Counted from the stretch's first letter, positions 22,201 to 31,059 are shown. The stretch: DNA of 64,000 bases from Ostrinia nubilalis (GCF_963855985.1 NC_087092.1:868001-932000), one strand, 5' to 3'. The notes: a model not told the origin generated them from the sequence alone. A program made the numbers and translations.

Positions 22201-24463
22201 TACGCAAAAAATCGCGCAAGAAATTATGTAACAGCTTCTTTAAGTAGATTAATCTTTAACTTTGCAAATAAGCATGATTGTTCGCCAATATTGCTCAGTA
22301 ACGTCACTGTATATCGTACGTAAATTAAGTAATTAAATGTAGTGGAAAATGTTATCAATATTCTAGCTACAGTATACTCAATATTGCACATTTCCATATA
22401 GTGTTTGACGCAATTTGCTGTGCAATATTGTGTATCATCCAGTATTTTGTTACCTCTAATTGTCATGGTTGATCGCTGACATTTTAAGTCTGCGAATCCT
22501 TGATAAACACATTCTGGCAGCATGAGAAATGGAAAAATAAAAAAGTAAGAAGTGTGATTTAGTTATCTTTTCTTTTTGGTATGTGATGATTTTATCATCA
22601 AGTCTATATTCAGGGTTGCACTCTGAAGGCTTCAATGTATTCTTATTTTCTTTCCCTACCCTACATTTCTCCCACTCTCATTATTTTTTTTACCCAAAAA
22701 CAGGGAAACTTAACTTCTTTCTAATGAATGTAAGTTATAATTTGAAACAAGCTCAGTAAACTTGAAATTCATGTTAATTGATGTATGGCAACTTACCATA
22801 TGGATGCCACTGGACACCATACACCCAGCCTTCATGTCCAGCCAACACTGCATCTAGTTTCACAGACCAGTCTTGGTTGTGTGCATGGAACAGTTTCTCT
22901 TCCACGCGAATCTCTGAAGTGGGTGTGTGCACAGTGTGAGGCTGTATCCGCCACAGTCTGATGTATGTGTCTTGTGAGCAGGAGGCTAGTAGTATTGCAT
23001 TGTTCTCTAGAAAAGGGTAGGTATTATTTAATTTTTGGACCAATAAGTATTTTTTTCAGTATGCAAAAGAAAAGCTTAAAGGCTTTGATTAATCTCCTGA
23101 GTTCTTAATTGGCTATCCTATAATATCATTTATCTAACAGTGATGTCAGTCATTCCTTAAAATCATGAAATAAGTTTGAAACAAAAAAAAGATTGAATAT
23201 GGTGAAGTGATGGCAAATTAATGAGGTTACCAGTAACAGAATTACAAAATGTAACTAAAACAGCTAACAAACAGTGTGTATAGTGCAATAATGAGTAAAA
23301 TATTAATTAATTAGTATTCACAAATGATACACACCAACATTTAATACATCCATTCCCCTCACCCAGTCTTCATGTCCGACTAAAGAATGTACTTTGTGGT
23401 ATTCTTTATTATCGCTTGCATAGATGTGTATCTTGTGGTCGTCGAGGGCACAGAAAAGGAGAGGCTCTTCTACTGAGGATAGCATATGTGCATGTAACGT
23501 CAGGCATAGACCAGAGTGGAGATTAATGGTTTGCTTGAGTGACGTTTCACCTAAAATAAATAAATGAAAAGTAAGTAAAATTATTTATGATTTGTTAAAT
23601 AACGCAACATCAAATTCATAGCACTCATTAAATGTAATTTAATTTTTTTAAGAATATTCTTAAGTAGCTCAGTTGGAAGAGGAGTCGAAAGGTTGTGAGT
23701 TCAATTCTCACCTTAGGTAGTTCGATTTTTTCAAGTAGTTTATTTAAAATTTATGTTCTAAATAGTTTTAAAAATGTGTTGATTTGTAAATCGTAACAGT
23801 ATCTGTATGTCAGATATGAAAGAGAATAATATTGTTATATTGAAACATTTATTCACTTACCATCGATTCTTTCCCAAATTTTTATGGTAGAATCAATTGA
23901 TCCAGTATAAATAATTAAATTGTTTTCATTTGTGTACATCCCAAACACACATGTAACTCCCTCTGTGTGTCCTTCAAGTTTACTAGTAACTTGCCAGCTT
24001 TTCTCGAAGGTCCATACTGCAGCAGTCTTGTCAGCAGAACAAGATAAGAATTCTGTGCATGCTGCGTATGGCTTATTTAGCCACTTAACAGCGTTAACAT
24101 TTGAAGTGTGGTGACTAAGGACTAAGATATCTTTGCCTCTTAGTTCCTGTAAAAAGATAAGAATACACTAATACAGCTGGTTCTCGATTCCAGATGGTGA
24201 ATATTTATTTAGAGGTTGGATTATGTTTGATACAGCGGAACATCTAGTATGTACATAGTAGCATCACTATGAAGTAAGAGAAGCGTAAGGCAACTATTTA
24301 GGTATCATTAGTAATAAAATTATGTATTTTTGCTTACCGGATTGTAAATAACAACAGCATTTGACGCACCATAACAAATAACCCCATTGCTATTCCAATC
24401 TACTATTTCAGGTGTGCGGTTGCAAGCTACAGACGTGTAAACTTGTTCCACGGATACTTCCAT
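10229..24463 (-). CDS. Elp2: Elongator complex subunit Elp2 (WD40 protein)
   Basis: Twelve exons join in frame to 775 aa: 24338-24463, 23861-24146, 23335-23550, 22797-23006, 21584-21813, 20587-20734, 18320-18514, 17661-17777, 16665-16830, 15068-15332, 14038-14261 and 10229-10373. All have GT-AG borders and compatible phases. The length fits Elp2 (about 780-830 aa in animals). WD40 signatures recur, such as '[11 protein letters not shown]', '[11 protein letters not shown]', '[12 protein letters not shown]', '[11 protein letters not shown]', '[11 protein letters not shown]' and '[11 protein letters not shown]'. Elp2 forms two beta-propellers and scaffolds Elp1 and Elp3 in Elongator, which makes cm5U-type wobble uridines in tRNA. 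Exons 6, 9 and 12 have nearby tandem copies; the model given uses the single set with native splice sites. AATAAA overlaps the region just after the TAG. RTEL1 is divergent upstream. Confidence 0.9.
10405..10535. mobile_element. MITE, AAAGCCTGGTCC family, diverged copy 1
   Basis: The internal sequence CCAATGACCCCAAGCTACCC, then ATTGCTGTCGCGACTGTGCG, is shared with the copies at 15879-16018 and 17934-18067. The left terminus is degenerate. It ends in the intron just upstream of the Elp2 terminal-exon acceptor. Confidence 0.7.
10853..12337. mobile_element. Inner hAT-like element nested in the outer one
   Basis: Ends read TAGAGATGAAACGGATA on the left and its reverse complement on the right, with a perfect 8-bp duplication ATACGAAT at 10845-10852 and 12338-12345. 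Both subterminal regions are packed with CCGGATATCCGG palindromes, plausible transposase-binding sites. About 1.2 kb of internal sequence has no transposase frame, so it is non-autonomous. A short minus ORF at 11695-11892 has no recognisable motif. Confidence 0.9.
12560..13625 (-). pseudogene. Jockey-like LINE reverse-transcriptase fragment
   Basis: Minus-strand frames read as a broken reverse transcriptase: '[16 protein letters not shown]' near 13560, the palm motif FADD within [10 protein letters not shown] near 13190, a '[13 protein letters not shown]' segment near 13110, and the C-terminal '[13 protein letters not shown]' with '[12 protein letters not shown]' near 12740-12800. This order is that of Jockey-type non-LTR elements. 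Frameshifts and stops separate the blocks, and both the endonuclease and the 3' end are missing. It sits inside the outer hAT element. Confidence 0.85.
13915..13957 (-). mobile_element. Truncated SINE head
   Basis: On the minus strand, TTTGGTTGTAGTGGTTC then CGGACTACTAT matches the head of the SINE at 7976. Only the box-A half is left. Confidence 0.6.
15560..15680 (-). mobile_element. LINE tail remnant in Elp2 intron 9
   Basis: CATCGGCCGTCAGTTCTGC and the following sequence match the LINE remnant at 31260-31350 in the same orientation. Very short and degenerate. Confidence 0.5.
15686..15873. mobile_element. MITE with about 29-bp terminal inverted repeats
   Basis: The left end CGTTTCATCCACGAAGACG continues into CGCCCCACC, and the right end is its reverse complement ending CGTGGATGAAACG. 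It is 188 bp and directly left-adjacent to the next MITE. No coding capacity. Confidence 0.8.
15879..16018. mobile_element. MITE, AAAGCCTGGTCC family, intact copy 2
   Basis: 140-bp element with ends AAGCCTGGTCC and GGACCAGGCTT, flanked on both sides by TA (15877-15878 and 16019-16020), as expected of a Tc1/mariner-type MITE. It is inverted relative to copies 1 and 3. It lies about 30 bp from the donor of the last exon-9 copy. Confidence 0.85.
16047..16830 (-). repeat. Fivefold tandem array of Elp2 exon 9 (155-bp unit)
   Basis: Donor-proximal ends of the copies fall at 16047, 16202, 16357, 16511 and 16665, a period of 154-155 bp. Each unit encodes most of one WD40 blade, from '[15 protein letters not shown]' to 'HASVLIW'. 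Only the 16665-16830 copy has a real acceptor (CTTCGCAG) and a complete exon. The other copies start 29 bp after the previous donor, too close for splicing, and two carry a 1-bp deletion in the segment before the KLYGHG codons. The leftmost copy keeps a different donor flank (GTAAGCATTC), presumably the ancestral one. The downstream four copies are therefore probably intronic passengers. Confidence 0.9.
16913..17222. mobile_element. Nested pair of MITE-like inverted repeats
   Basis: Outer ends GCGCTTTCACATTTAG and CTAATGTGAAAGCGG are inverted copies. Inside lies a second inverted pair, ACACACGGTGAAACGCAATT near 16948 and AATTGCGTTTCGCCGTGT near 17070. In Elp2 intron 8. Confidence 0.65.
17455..17610. 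repeat. AT-rich minisatellite, unit about 20 bp
   Basis: Tandem variants of AAATTGAATTGATATAAATT, about seven units, in Elp2 intron 8. Confidence 0.85.
17934..18067. mobile_element. MITE, AAAGCCTGGTCC family, copy 3
   Basis: Begins TAAAGCCTGGTCCGTGAGCA and ends AGAGGCTTTA, with the same internal sequence as copy 2. The right terminus has lost the GGACC part. Confidence 0.75.
18586..19078. mobile_element. MITE with long (about 65-bp) inverted ends in Elp2 intron 6
   Basis: Ends ATGTATATGTTACGG and CCGTAACATATACAT are inverted, and the match continues through GTGATAAATGTGA and the CCGGTTATTATGAATAATTA palindromic zone. No ORF. A short degenerate LINE-tail piece follows at about 19085-19180. 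Confidence 0.8.
19682..20734 (-). repeat. Tandem array of Elp2 exon 6: one full exon plus five WD40-blade cassettes
   Basis: The native exon is 20587-20734. Five downstream copies follow at 20405-20527, 20228-20347, 20046-20168, 19864-19986 and 19682-19804, with a period of about 182 bp and near-identical sequence. Each copy has an AG (TCACAG) acceptor, enters in phase 1, leaves in phase 1 and has a length divisible by three: 123 nt, except the 20228-20347 copy, which is 120 nt through one in-frame codon loss. Each encodes about 41 aa with '[20 protein letters not shown]' and '[12 protein letters not shown]', the size of one WD40 blade. Potential introns between copies are only 57-59 nt and their pyrimidine tracts are poor. 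The last copy alone has the stronger donor GTAAGG. Whether the copies are spliced in is unknown. Confidence 0.92.
20790..20990 (-). mobile_element. LINE 3' tail, reverse orientation, Elp2 intron 5
   Basis: Begins with GTCAAAGTCAA-type hexamers and contains the reverse of the 9866-10212 tail (CTACCAGCGCTTCGAGACC and AACTCAGTCACCACT). Confidence 0.8.
21015..21435. mobile_element. Inverted-end repeat with internal duplication, Elp2 intron 5
   Basis: Ends ACCGACTTCAAA and TTTGAAGTCGGTT are inverted. The core GTTCATCCCCAATTTTCCAC followed by CCTTGGGGG occurs twice (about 21080 and 21225), each with a GGCGGAG motif downstream, so the element contains an internal tandem duplication. A poly-A run lies at 21370-21388. 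No coding frame. Confidence 0.75.
21908..22072. mobile_element. MITE with 35-bp inverted ends, Elp2 intron 4
   Basis: Ends TTGACGGGATTGCTTCCATG and CATGGTAGCAATCCCGTCAA are inverted with a small mismatch, and the match continues into AATTTTGAGTT. About 165 bp and non-coding. Confidence 0.85.
23660..23770 (+). mobile_element. Degenerate tRNA-headed SINE in Elp2 intron 2
   Basis: TAGCTCAGTTGG (box-A-like) and GAGTTCAATTCTC (box-B-like) are spaced as in tRNA, followed by TTAGGTAGTTCGATTTTTTC. The same body recurs at about 55040 (TTAGGCAGTTCGACTTTTTC). Too divergent for a functional tRNA. Confidence 0.55.
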
Positions 24464-25786
24464 GTTTTAAGCAAGTTTCACTTTGTCTTAAACAAGAAAG
24501 CTTATGAATAATTTTTATTTACAATTCAACATCTGTTTTGAGGTTATATTTGTATTTTGTGTCAAAAACACGTCAAAATTATTAATCTCACTCAAGATCT
24601 GTGATCTCAAGTTTTCCGAGTTCCATTTTATTGAAAATGTTTTTTTCCAAACATGATCGAAATTTTGTATAGAGTCAACAGAAATAATGAATTTATATCA
24701 AAATTATTTTTAATTGTTAATTTCAAGTGAGTGTCGGATGAATGCAAATAAAAATTCTTGAACGCGGAACGGAACGGAGTCAGATTGCATTTTTGGATGC
24801 GTTCAATAATAATTATTTGTGTATGCAAATATCTACTGAATTAATAAGGAAAATTATTTGAAATCAAATATTATTTTTCATTTTTTAATGAATTTTCAAA
24901 TATGTTTTGGTTTAAATAATTTATAGTGGTCTTTGGAAAGGTCAACTATAGTCTTTTTCACGTAAGATGATCCGTATGACACTTCAAGGTTATCCATATT
25001 ACGCATACTACATATGCAGAATATTTTTGAAAAAATATTTGTATTTTATTAGCAATATAATAAAAAAAAGTTAACTACTTGTCTTGAAATATATAGTAAA
25101 ATCTGAGTCTATTGATTATATTTTAATTAAATACGATGTAAAAATATTTTTTATTTAATGTACGCAATGTGTGAAACGGAATAGATTTAGTGCTGGGGTA
25201 TTTCTTGTATAATAAAATCGATTATTTCCGCGGTTCAATAATCGATTGCAGTGAATACTTAGTTATTAAAAACATCACAAAAATAAACTATATTTTTCGA
25301 TTATTGACTTTAATAAACGCATTGAAAATAAATTAATAGTTTTTAATTTAAAGAAACAGAACCAGTACTTTTTAGGAATCGTTTTTTTGAACACGAACCA
25401 TGAAATTTGAATATTATCAATAAAAAATTGTTACAATAATATTTGTAATTTAAAAAAACATGTTTTTTTTGTTAAATAACACCTATACAAAATATTTCTC
25501 TAAAAGTAGGTTTTACTAACTCTTCGAAAAAAATCGATAGATAAATCGCTATGGTTTAGTTATGTGACATCTCTAAATCTTTCAAACTCGAAACGTCATA
25601 CGGATCATCTTAGGTGAAAAAGACTATAGTGAAACATAAAAATTAAAATTAGTGAATGTACCAATGAAATAAAGCGGGAAACTACTTTTATGAAGTGTCA
25701 AAATAAAATAACCTACGCCTCGTAAAAATAAATAGTGTTTTTAATTAATTTTTCAATGTAAAGTGTAAACATCAGTCATATTCACA
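24464..25786. promoter_or_regulatory. Divergent Elp2-RTEL1 intergenic region, invaded by a MITE
   Basis: Elp2 starts leftward at 24463 and RTEL1 rightward at 25787, so both promoters must lie in these 1.3 kb. More than half is a MITE (24945-25630). I see no convincing TATA box; the sequence is AT-rich. Confidence 0.6.
24945..25630. mobile_element. MITE (686 bp) between Elp2 and RTEL1
   Basis: Ends ACTATAGTCTTTTTCACG and its near-perfect reverse complement GTGAAAAAGACTATAGT. The inverted match continues through AAGATGATCCGTATGAC for about 38 bp. No ORF. The AT-rich interior includes a smaller inverted motif near 25220 (AATCGATTATTTCCG and GGTTCAATAATCGATT). Confidence 0.88.
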
Positions 25787-28723
25787 ATGCCTGAGGTGAT
25801 GATATCAGGTATCCCTGTTAGTTTTCCATTTGATCCATACGATGTCCAGAAGGCGTATATGGAACGGGTGATTGAAAGCCTGCAAAACAGCACTCATGCT
25901 GTACTGGAATCTCCCACTGGAACTGGAAAAACTTTGAGCTTATTATGTTCATCATTAGCATGGCTGCTTGTGAAGAAAGCCCAGTTGCAAATGAATGCCC
26001 AATTAGGAAATTTTACGGAGCACAGCGGTGGTGGTTTCAGCGGTTCCCTGCGAGATAATCTGAAATCAGGAGCGGGAAAAGCAAAGGACAATGTATCTTG
26101 GGGTATGCCTAAAATTATATATTCATCCAGAACTCATTCTCAACTCACACAGGCTATGCAGGAGTTGAAAAGATCTAGCTATAGACATGTAAAGGCCACA
26201 GTACTGGGATCAAGGGACCAAATGTGCATACATCCTGAAGTTTCTAAAGAATCTAATAACATGAACAAAGTACACATGTGTCAATTAAAGGTCAAATCCA
26301 AGACATGCTTCTTTTACAATAATGTGGACTCAAAAAAGGAAGATAGATCTGTCAAAGGTGATGAAATACTGGACATTGAAGATTTAGTAACTGTTGGTAA
26401 GAAACTAAAATGTTGCCCATATTATTTATCTAAAGAACTGAAACAAGATGCAGATATTATATTCATGCCCTACAATTATTTATTAGATCCAAAATCAAGG
26501 AAGGCTAATGGAGTAGAATTGATTAACAATATAATAATACTTGATGAAGCCCATAATGTGGAGAAGATGTGCGAGGAATCAGCATCTTTACAAATCAGGA
26601 GCACAGATGTAGCATTATGTATAGATGAAATAACACATGTAATGAGATCTTTTAGTGAAAACTCTGAAGAGCAGTTGGATTCAACAGTTGATAATAATCA
26701 GCCAAAAGACTTCACTTGTGAAGATTTATGTGTTTTGAAAGAAATCATGCTTGCTTTAGAAAAGGCTATAGATGAAATAAGTGTTGGCAGTGAAGGTACT
26801 ACTTTTCCTGGAGGTTTTATATTTGAATTGTTAGCTAAAGCTGAGATTAGAGATCACAACCAAATGGCTGTCATCACTTTACTAGGAAACCTTGTTACAT
26901 ACTTGTCTACTGCAAGTGCCTCACCATTTCAAAGAAAGGGAGTTGGTCTGCAAAAGTTTGTAGACTTGTTAAATGTTGTATTTAGTGGCACAACACATTC
27001 ATACAAAGAAAGAGTTAAAATGTGCTATAAAGTCCATGTTCACATTGAAGATAAGAAGAATAAAAAATCTGATAGTTGGGGTGCACTTAAGGTTGGAAAT
27101 GCAAAATCAGCTGAGCGGGTTCTCAGCTACTGGTGCTTCAGCCCTGGGTTTGGAATGAAGCAGCTATTAGATCAAAATGTTAGGAGCATTATTTTAACTA
27201 GTGGAACTTTAGCACCTTTGAAGCCATTAATATCAGAATTAGGAATTCCAATTGGTGTTCAGCTGGAAAACCCTCATATAGTCAATGGCAATCAGATATG
27301 TGTGAAAATAATCAGCCAAGGCCCTGATACAACTCCTCTTAATTCAAATTACCAGAATAGAGATAATCCAAAATATATTTCATCTTTAGGAAGAACAATA
27401 TTAAGTTTTACCCGGGTGGTGCCGGATGGTTTGTTAGTTTTCTTTCCTTCATATCCAATCATGACCAAGTGTCAAGAAGCATGGCAATCTGAAGGTATTT
27501 GGTCTAGTATCAACAACATCAAGCCCATTTTTGTTGAGCCTCAAAGAAAAGATACATTCAATGCTATCATCAGTGATTTCTATGGCAAAATAAGTGATCC
27601 TAGCACTAAAGGAGCCTGTTTTATGGCAGTTTGCAGAGGAAAAGTTTCTGAGGGCTTAGATTTTGCTGATATGAATGGTAGAGCAGTGATTATAACTGGA
27701 TTGCCATTCCCACCTCTGAAAGATCCTAGAATTATACTTAAAAAGAAGTATCTAGAAGAGCTTAGGGTTCATAACAAAGAATTTCTATCTGGAGATGAAT
27801 GGTATTCTCTAGAAGCTACTAGAGCAGTCAACCAAGCTATTGGAAGAGTTATAAGACACAAAAACGATTATGGAGCAATATTACTTTGTGATGGCAGGTT
27901 TAACAGTCCTAAGTTGAAAAGTCAACTGTCAGCATGGTTGAGAGATCATATTAATGTATCAAACAAGTTTGGTGAAACTGTAAGTGAGATTTGTCGGTTT
28001 TTCAAAACTGCAGAAGCGACCTTGCCTTCACCTAAACTAAAACCATTGCTTCCTAATGAAGACAATAAAGGATATAAAAACTATGAGTCCAACAATGTTG
28101 GTGGGGTATCTTTTCCTACAACTAGCACTAGAATTGTCAACAAAGGCACTAAGAAGGCAGTAAGTCAATATCCTAATTCAAATGAGGTGTATGCTGATTT
28201 TTCAATGGATTTTTACAAGAATGCTCAAGCATCAGCCTATGTGAATGAATTCAAACCAAAAGAAGCAAAGGATCTTTTTAGTGCTTTAGATAGTAGTAAA
28301 AATACATCACAGGCTTCTTCTCAATCATTGGTTACAATTCATAAGAGGAGTGCAGAAGAATCTAATGTTGCTTCAATAGCCAAAAGAAAAAAGTTGAAGA
28401 TAAAGCCCTTTGGTTTTGAGGACAATTTGAAAAGTGGTGAAATTACAAATATTTCTGCACCAGAAAAAGTGGCCCCAACATCATTGATAGACTTTGTGAA
28501 GGAAATAAAAGTACTTTTACAGGCTGACCAGTATAAATTATTTCAAACATCAATTTCAGCTTATAAAAAGGATGGAAATTATGAAATATTTTTAGAAGTG
28601 TTGAAAAATGTCTTTCAGAACAGAAAAATGTTTTATTTATTTAAAGGCATGAAGAGATTTTTAAAAGAAGACCATAAAAGTACTTTTCAAGAATACTGTG
28701 ATAGTGTAAATTTTAACTGTTGA
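25787..28723 (+). CDS. Rtel1: RTEL1, Fe-S DEAH helicase (regulator of telomere elongation helicase 1)
   Basis: One uninterrupted 978-codon frame, close to the length of fly RTEL1. Walker A SPTGTGKT at residues 42-49; DEAH box at 253-256. Four cysteines at 147, 165, 174 and 209/210 have the spacing of the Fe-S cluster in the XPD/RTEL1 family. Helicase motifs further on include 'VCRGKVSEGLDFAD' near 620-633 and 'QAIGRVIRHKNDYG' near 683-696. Residues about 900-975 look like a harmonin-N-like helical domain ('LLQADQYKLFQTSI' and 'VFQNRKMFYLFKGM'), as in RTEL1. A basic KRKKLK at about 864-869 may be a nuclear signal. RTEL1 unwinds D-loops, T-loops and G4 structures in the nucleus. AATAAA at 28788-28793. 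Convergent with mRpL21. No introns are needed. Confidence 0.95.
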   Translation: MPEVMISGIPVSFPFDPYDVQKAYMERVIESLQNSTHAVLESPTGTGKTLSLLCSSLAWLLVKKAQLQMNAQLGNFTEHSGGGFSGSLRDNLKSGAGKAKDNVSWGMPKIIYSSRTHSQLTQAMQELKRSSYRHVKATVLGSRDQMCIHPEVSKESNNMNKVHMCQLKVKSKTCFFYNNVDSKKEDRSVKGDEILDIEDLVTVGKKLKCCPYYLSKELKQDADIIFMPYNYLLDPKSRKANGVELINNIIILDEAHNVEKMCEESASLQIRSTDVALCIDEITHVMRSFSENSEEQLDSTVDNNQPKDFTCEDLCVLKEIMLALEKAIDEISVGSEGTTFPGGFIFELLAKAEIRDHNQMAVITLLGNLVTYLSTASASPFQRKGVGLQKFVDLLNVVFSGTTHSYKERVKMCYKVHVHIEDKKNKKSDSWGALKVGNAKSAERVLSYWCFSPGFGMKQLLDQNVRSIILTSGTLAPLKPLISELGIPIGVQLENPHIVNGNQICVKIISQGPDTTPLNSNYQNRDNPKYISSLGRTILSFTRVVPDGLLVFFPSYPIMTKCQEAWQSEGIWSSINNIKPIFVEPQRKDTFNAIISDFYGKISDPSTKGACFMAVCRGKVSEGLDFADMNGRAVIITGLPFPPLKDPRIILKKKYLEELRVHNKEFLSGDEWYSLEATRAVNQAIGRVIRHKNDYGAILLCDGRFNSPKLKSQLSAWLRDHINVSNKFGETVSEICRFFKTAEATLPSPKLKPLLPNEDNKGYKNYESNNVGGVSFPTTSTRIVNKGTKKAVSQYPNSNEVYADFSMDFYKNAQASAYVNEFKPKEAKDLFSALDSSKNTSQASSQSLVTIHKRSAEESNVASIAKRKKLKIKPFGFEDNLKSGEITNISAPEKVAPTSLIDFVKEIKVLLQADQYKLFQTSISAYKKDGNYEIFLEVLKNVFQNRKMFYLFKGMKRFLKEDHKSTFQEYCDSVNFNC

Positions 28724-28787
28724 CCCAATTTTTAGAGAATTTAAATTATTATATAAATTGGGTTTACTAATGTTTCATACAAATTAT

Positions 28788-28821
28788 AATAAAGAATTTC
28801 AAATATTAAAATCTATTTATT
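28788..28821. terminator. Convergent poly(A) signals of RTEL1 (+) and mRpL21 (-)
   Basis: AATAAA on the plus strand at 28788-28793 is 65 bp after the RTEL1 stop. TTTATT at 28816-28821 gives AATAAA on the minus strand, 23 bp after the mRpL21 stop. The two 3' UTRs probably overlap or abut. Confidence 0.75.
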
Positions 28822-28843
28822 ATCTACTTTCCAAATATGATTA

Positions 28844-29458
28844 TTAAAATTCATTATTGGCAGGTTCATTGATCTTGCTAGCAATTTCAACTGAGTTAAT
28901 CCTTAGCATAGTCTGTTGAGCTCTTTGGAAGTTGATGCGCATGAACTGCTTCCTTCTCTTCTTCTTGAAGTGTGTACGTGTGTGTGATAGGCCCTTGGAG
29001 ATAACTGTTGCAGTGATGTTTACTAAACCAGGCTGGACAAGAGGTCGGCCAATGAGGGAAAAGTCTTTAGTTCCAGCAACCAGTACCTTTTCCAATTTTA
29101 TTTGGTCACCTATGTTAGGTGGCCAGTATCCTTCAAGCACTAGTAAATCTCCATCAGTAACTCTCCATTGCTTTCCCAAAAGATGTACTACTGCGAAGTT
29201 TCGTGATGCTTTATCTTCTATCAGTTTATTGCATGTTGCTATAACATCTTTTGTTGTTTCAGCCTCTGATTTGCTTTCAACTGGTGCGATATTAGTTATA
29301 AATCTAGACAAAATCCCTCCTGAAACAAAAAAGCAGTTGATTAATCTCAATGTTCCGTCCGTGACCACTTACTATAAGATTACACTTGAAAAACACAAAC
29401 CTGGTCCATTTCTGAGAACATTGGTAATTTTCTGTAATCCTGCTCTGATTACAGACAT
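28844..29458 (-). CDS. mRpL21: Mitochondrial ribosomal protein bL21m
   Basis: Two exons, 29401-29458 and 28844-29319, join in phase 1 to 177 aa. An 81-nt intron has donor CAG|GTTTGT and acceptor TTTCAG; a second donor-like GTAAGT further on would create a stop at the junction and is excluded. The N-terminus (MSVIRAGLQKITNVLRNG) is basic and amphipathic, as in a mitochondrial targeting peptide. The L21 domain follows: VVHLLGKQWRVTDGDLL matches the 'GGKQYRV..GD' signature of bL21. The family's 'VLLVGTK..IGRPLV.GA.V.A.V' region is also readable, and the basic KKKRRKQF segment is the expected rRNA-binding loop. The protein is a structural part of the large mitoribosomal subunit near the exit tunnel. 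Confidence 0.9.
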
Positions 29459-30300
29459 TGTTCAAACAATATTATAAGGGATTTTATGTTAGTTTTAATA
29501 AAAATTCATAGTTCAGCAACTGCAGCAGACTCCCAATAACATAACCTCAAAATTTGACATTGACAGTTTAGCCATGATAGGTTTCGTTTAGAAATTAGGT
29601 TCATAAATTAATAGCCATAAAAAATAATAATTTAATTTGAAAATAACAGCACCTTGATAAATGCTAACTGCAAAAAAAATTCTCACCTCCAACCTGATCC
29701 ATTACCATTACCTAAACGTTTCCTAATCTTTTCTCCCACACCGTTGTGGCTACGCAAATCGCGAAAGCCAAGAAAAAAAATATTAAAAAAAGCAGCGGGA
29801 AAAAGTAAAAATTAGGTTAAATCGAGATGTGAGCCTTGTTTATTTTATTGAGTCAAAAAAAAGGAACCAACAAGTGGTACCTAGTAGCTCATTGGTGGTG
29901 CGATATTAGTTCGAGCACATCCAAGAGCGAGGTAAGGTCGATACCTACCTACTTTTGTGTGGTTTAAGTATAAGCAAAAATATTTTCAAAAAGGCTATAC
30001 AAGGTTTCAAGGTTTTTTTAGTTTTAGATTTGTCTAGCCTTGGCTTAATTAAATCATTCAGTGCTTCTAAAAGCTAAGCATTCAAGGTAGGTACTAACTT
30101 CATCTTTACCACTTTACCTAGGTGTAGTCCTCCGTGAAAGCAACGAATAAATCTTTCGACGAGGAAAATCGCGAGTAAGATGAATTTTAGTTGTAATTAA
30201 AATACTGCTTAGGAGGTAACTGTATAATGGAAGTAGATCCAGTAGGATATAAAAAAAAACTGATCAGATAAAAAACGTCAAAAAATTATTTTTAAACTAG
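29459..30300. other. Flank upstream of mRpL21
   Basis: Contains the mRpL21 promoter and a possible alternative first exon on the minus strand (29687-29708 and upstream, donor GGAG|GTGAGA). The remainder is AT-rich without recognisable features. Confidence 0.4.
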
Positions 30301-30535
30301 CTTTCCGCCCGCGGCTTCGCCCGCGTGGAATTTTGTCTGTCACAGAAAAACTTTATCGCGCGCGTCCCTGTTTCAAAAACCGGGATAAAAACTATCCTAT
30401 GTTCTTTCCCGGGACTCAAACTATCTCTATGCCAAATTTCATCAAAATCGGTTGCGAGGTTTAAGCGGGAAAGCGTAACAGACAGACAGACAGACAGACA
30501 GACAGAGTTACTTTCGCATTTATAATATTAGTTGG
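30301..30535 (+). mobile_element. Interspersed repeat with (ACAG)n tail
   Basis: Begins TTCCGCCCGCGGCTTCGCCC, contains CCAAATTTCATCAAAATCGG and ends in (ACAG)n then TTATAATATTAG. This is the usual structure of a common lepidopteran non-autonomous retro-repeat. Relatives are at 48810-49275 and, reversed, 49655-49860. Confidence 0.75.
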
Positions 30536-30811
30536 GATTGGGATTATGCAACGTGGAAGTTTAAATTAAAAATAACACGCCCACGCCCCAAAGCAAGAGT
30601 GGCAAGGGTAATTGAGGCGTCACGTTTTGCCGCACTCACCGGTGTTGGTCGCATCACGTCTTCGAGTTATTTAAACTTATGTTGTGTGATCTTACTGTAT
30701 GTTTCTCTTTCATGTCAAGAGGTAACCGTCCAAACTTTGCGAATCGGGAGATTAGGGCCGGTTGGGAGTTTAAAAACAGTCAAATCGTAACTTCGGCGGC
30801 TTAACCGGACT

Positions 30812-30858
30812 TAGTATATTGAAGTGAGGAAATGCTTCACTTTCCTCACTTCAATATT
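30812..30858. repeat. Short hairpin
   Basis: ATATTGAAGTGAGGAAA and TTTCCTCACTTCAATAT pair around a 9-nt loop (TGCTTCACT). Non-coding. Confidence 0.7.
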
Positions 30859-31059
30859 GCTCCGGCCAGTTTTATCAAGTTAAAGGAGATCATTACGCTA
30901 AAAAGTTACCGTCGGACTGTTCATTGCTGGAAGTAGAGTTTATAGAATGATGATTTTATTAAGTGCTTTATCTGAGACGCAAATAAAGAAAGCAGTTCGG
31001 TAATTTGTTAAGACTTGGGGGGTTACTCCCTACCGCTGTCCAACATTTTTGGGTCTCTT

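Noticed and set aside
24628..24828. 66-codon minus ORF upstream of Elp2
   Set aside because: AT-rich, no motif, would lie in the promoter region.
25894..27158. ORFs at 25894-26091 and 26973-27158
   Set aside because: Shadows of RTEL1 in other frames.
28932..29477. 181-codon plus-strand ORF
   Set aside because: Antisense shadow of mRpL21, whose L21 signature and splice sites fit the minus strand.
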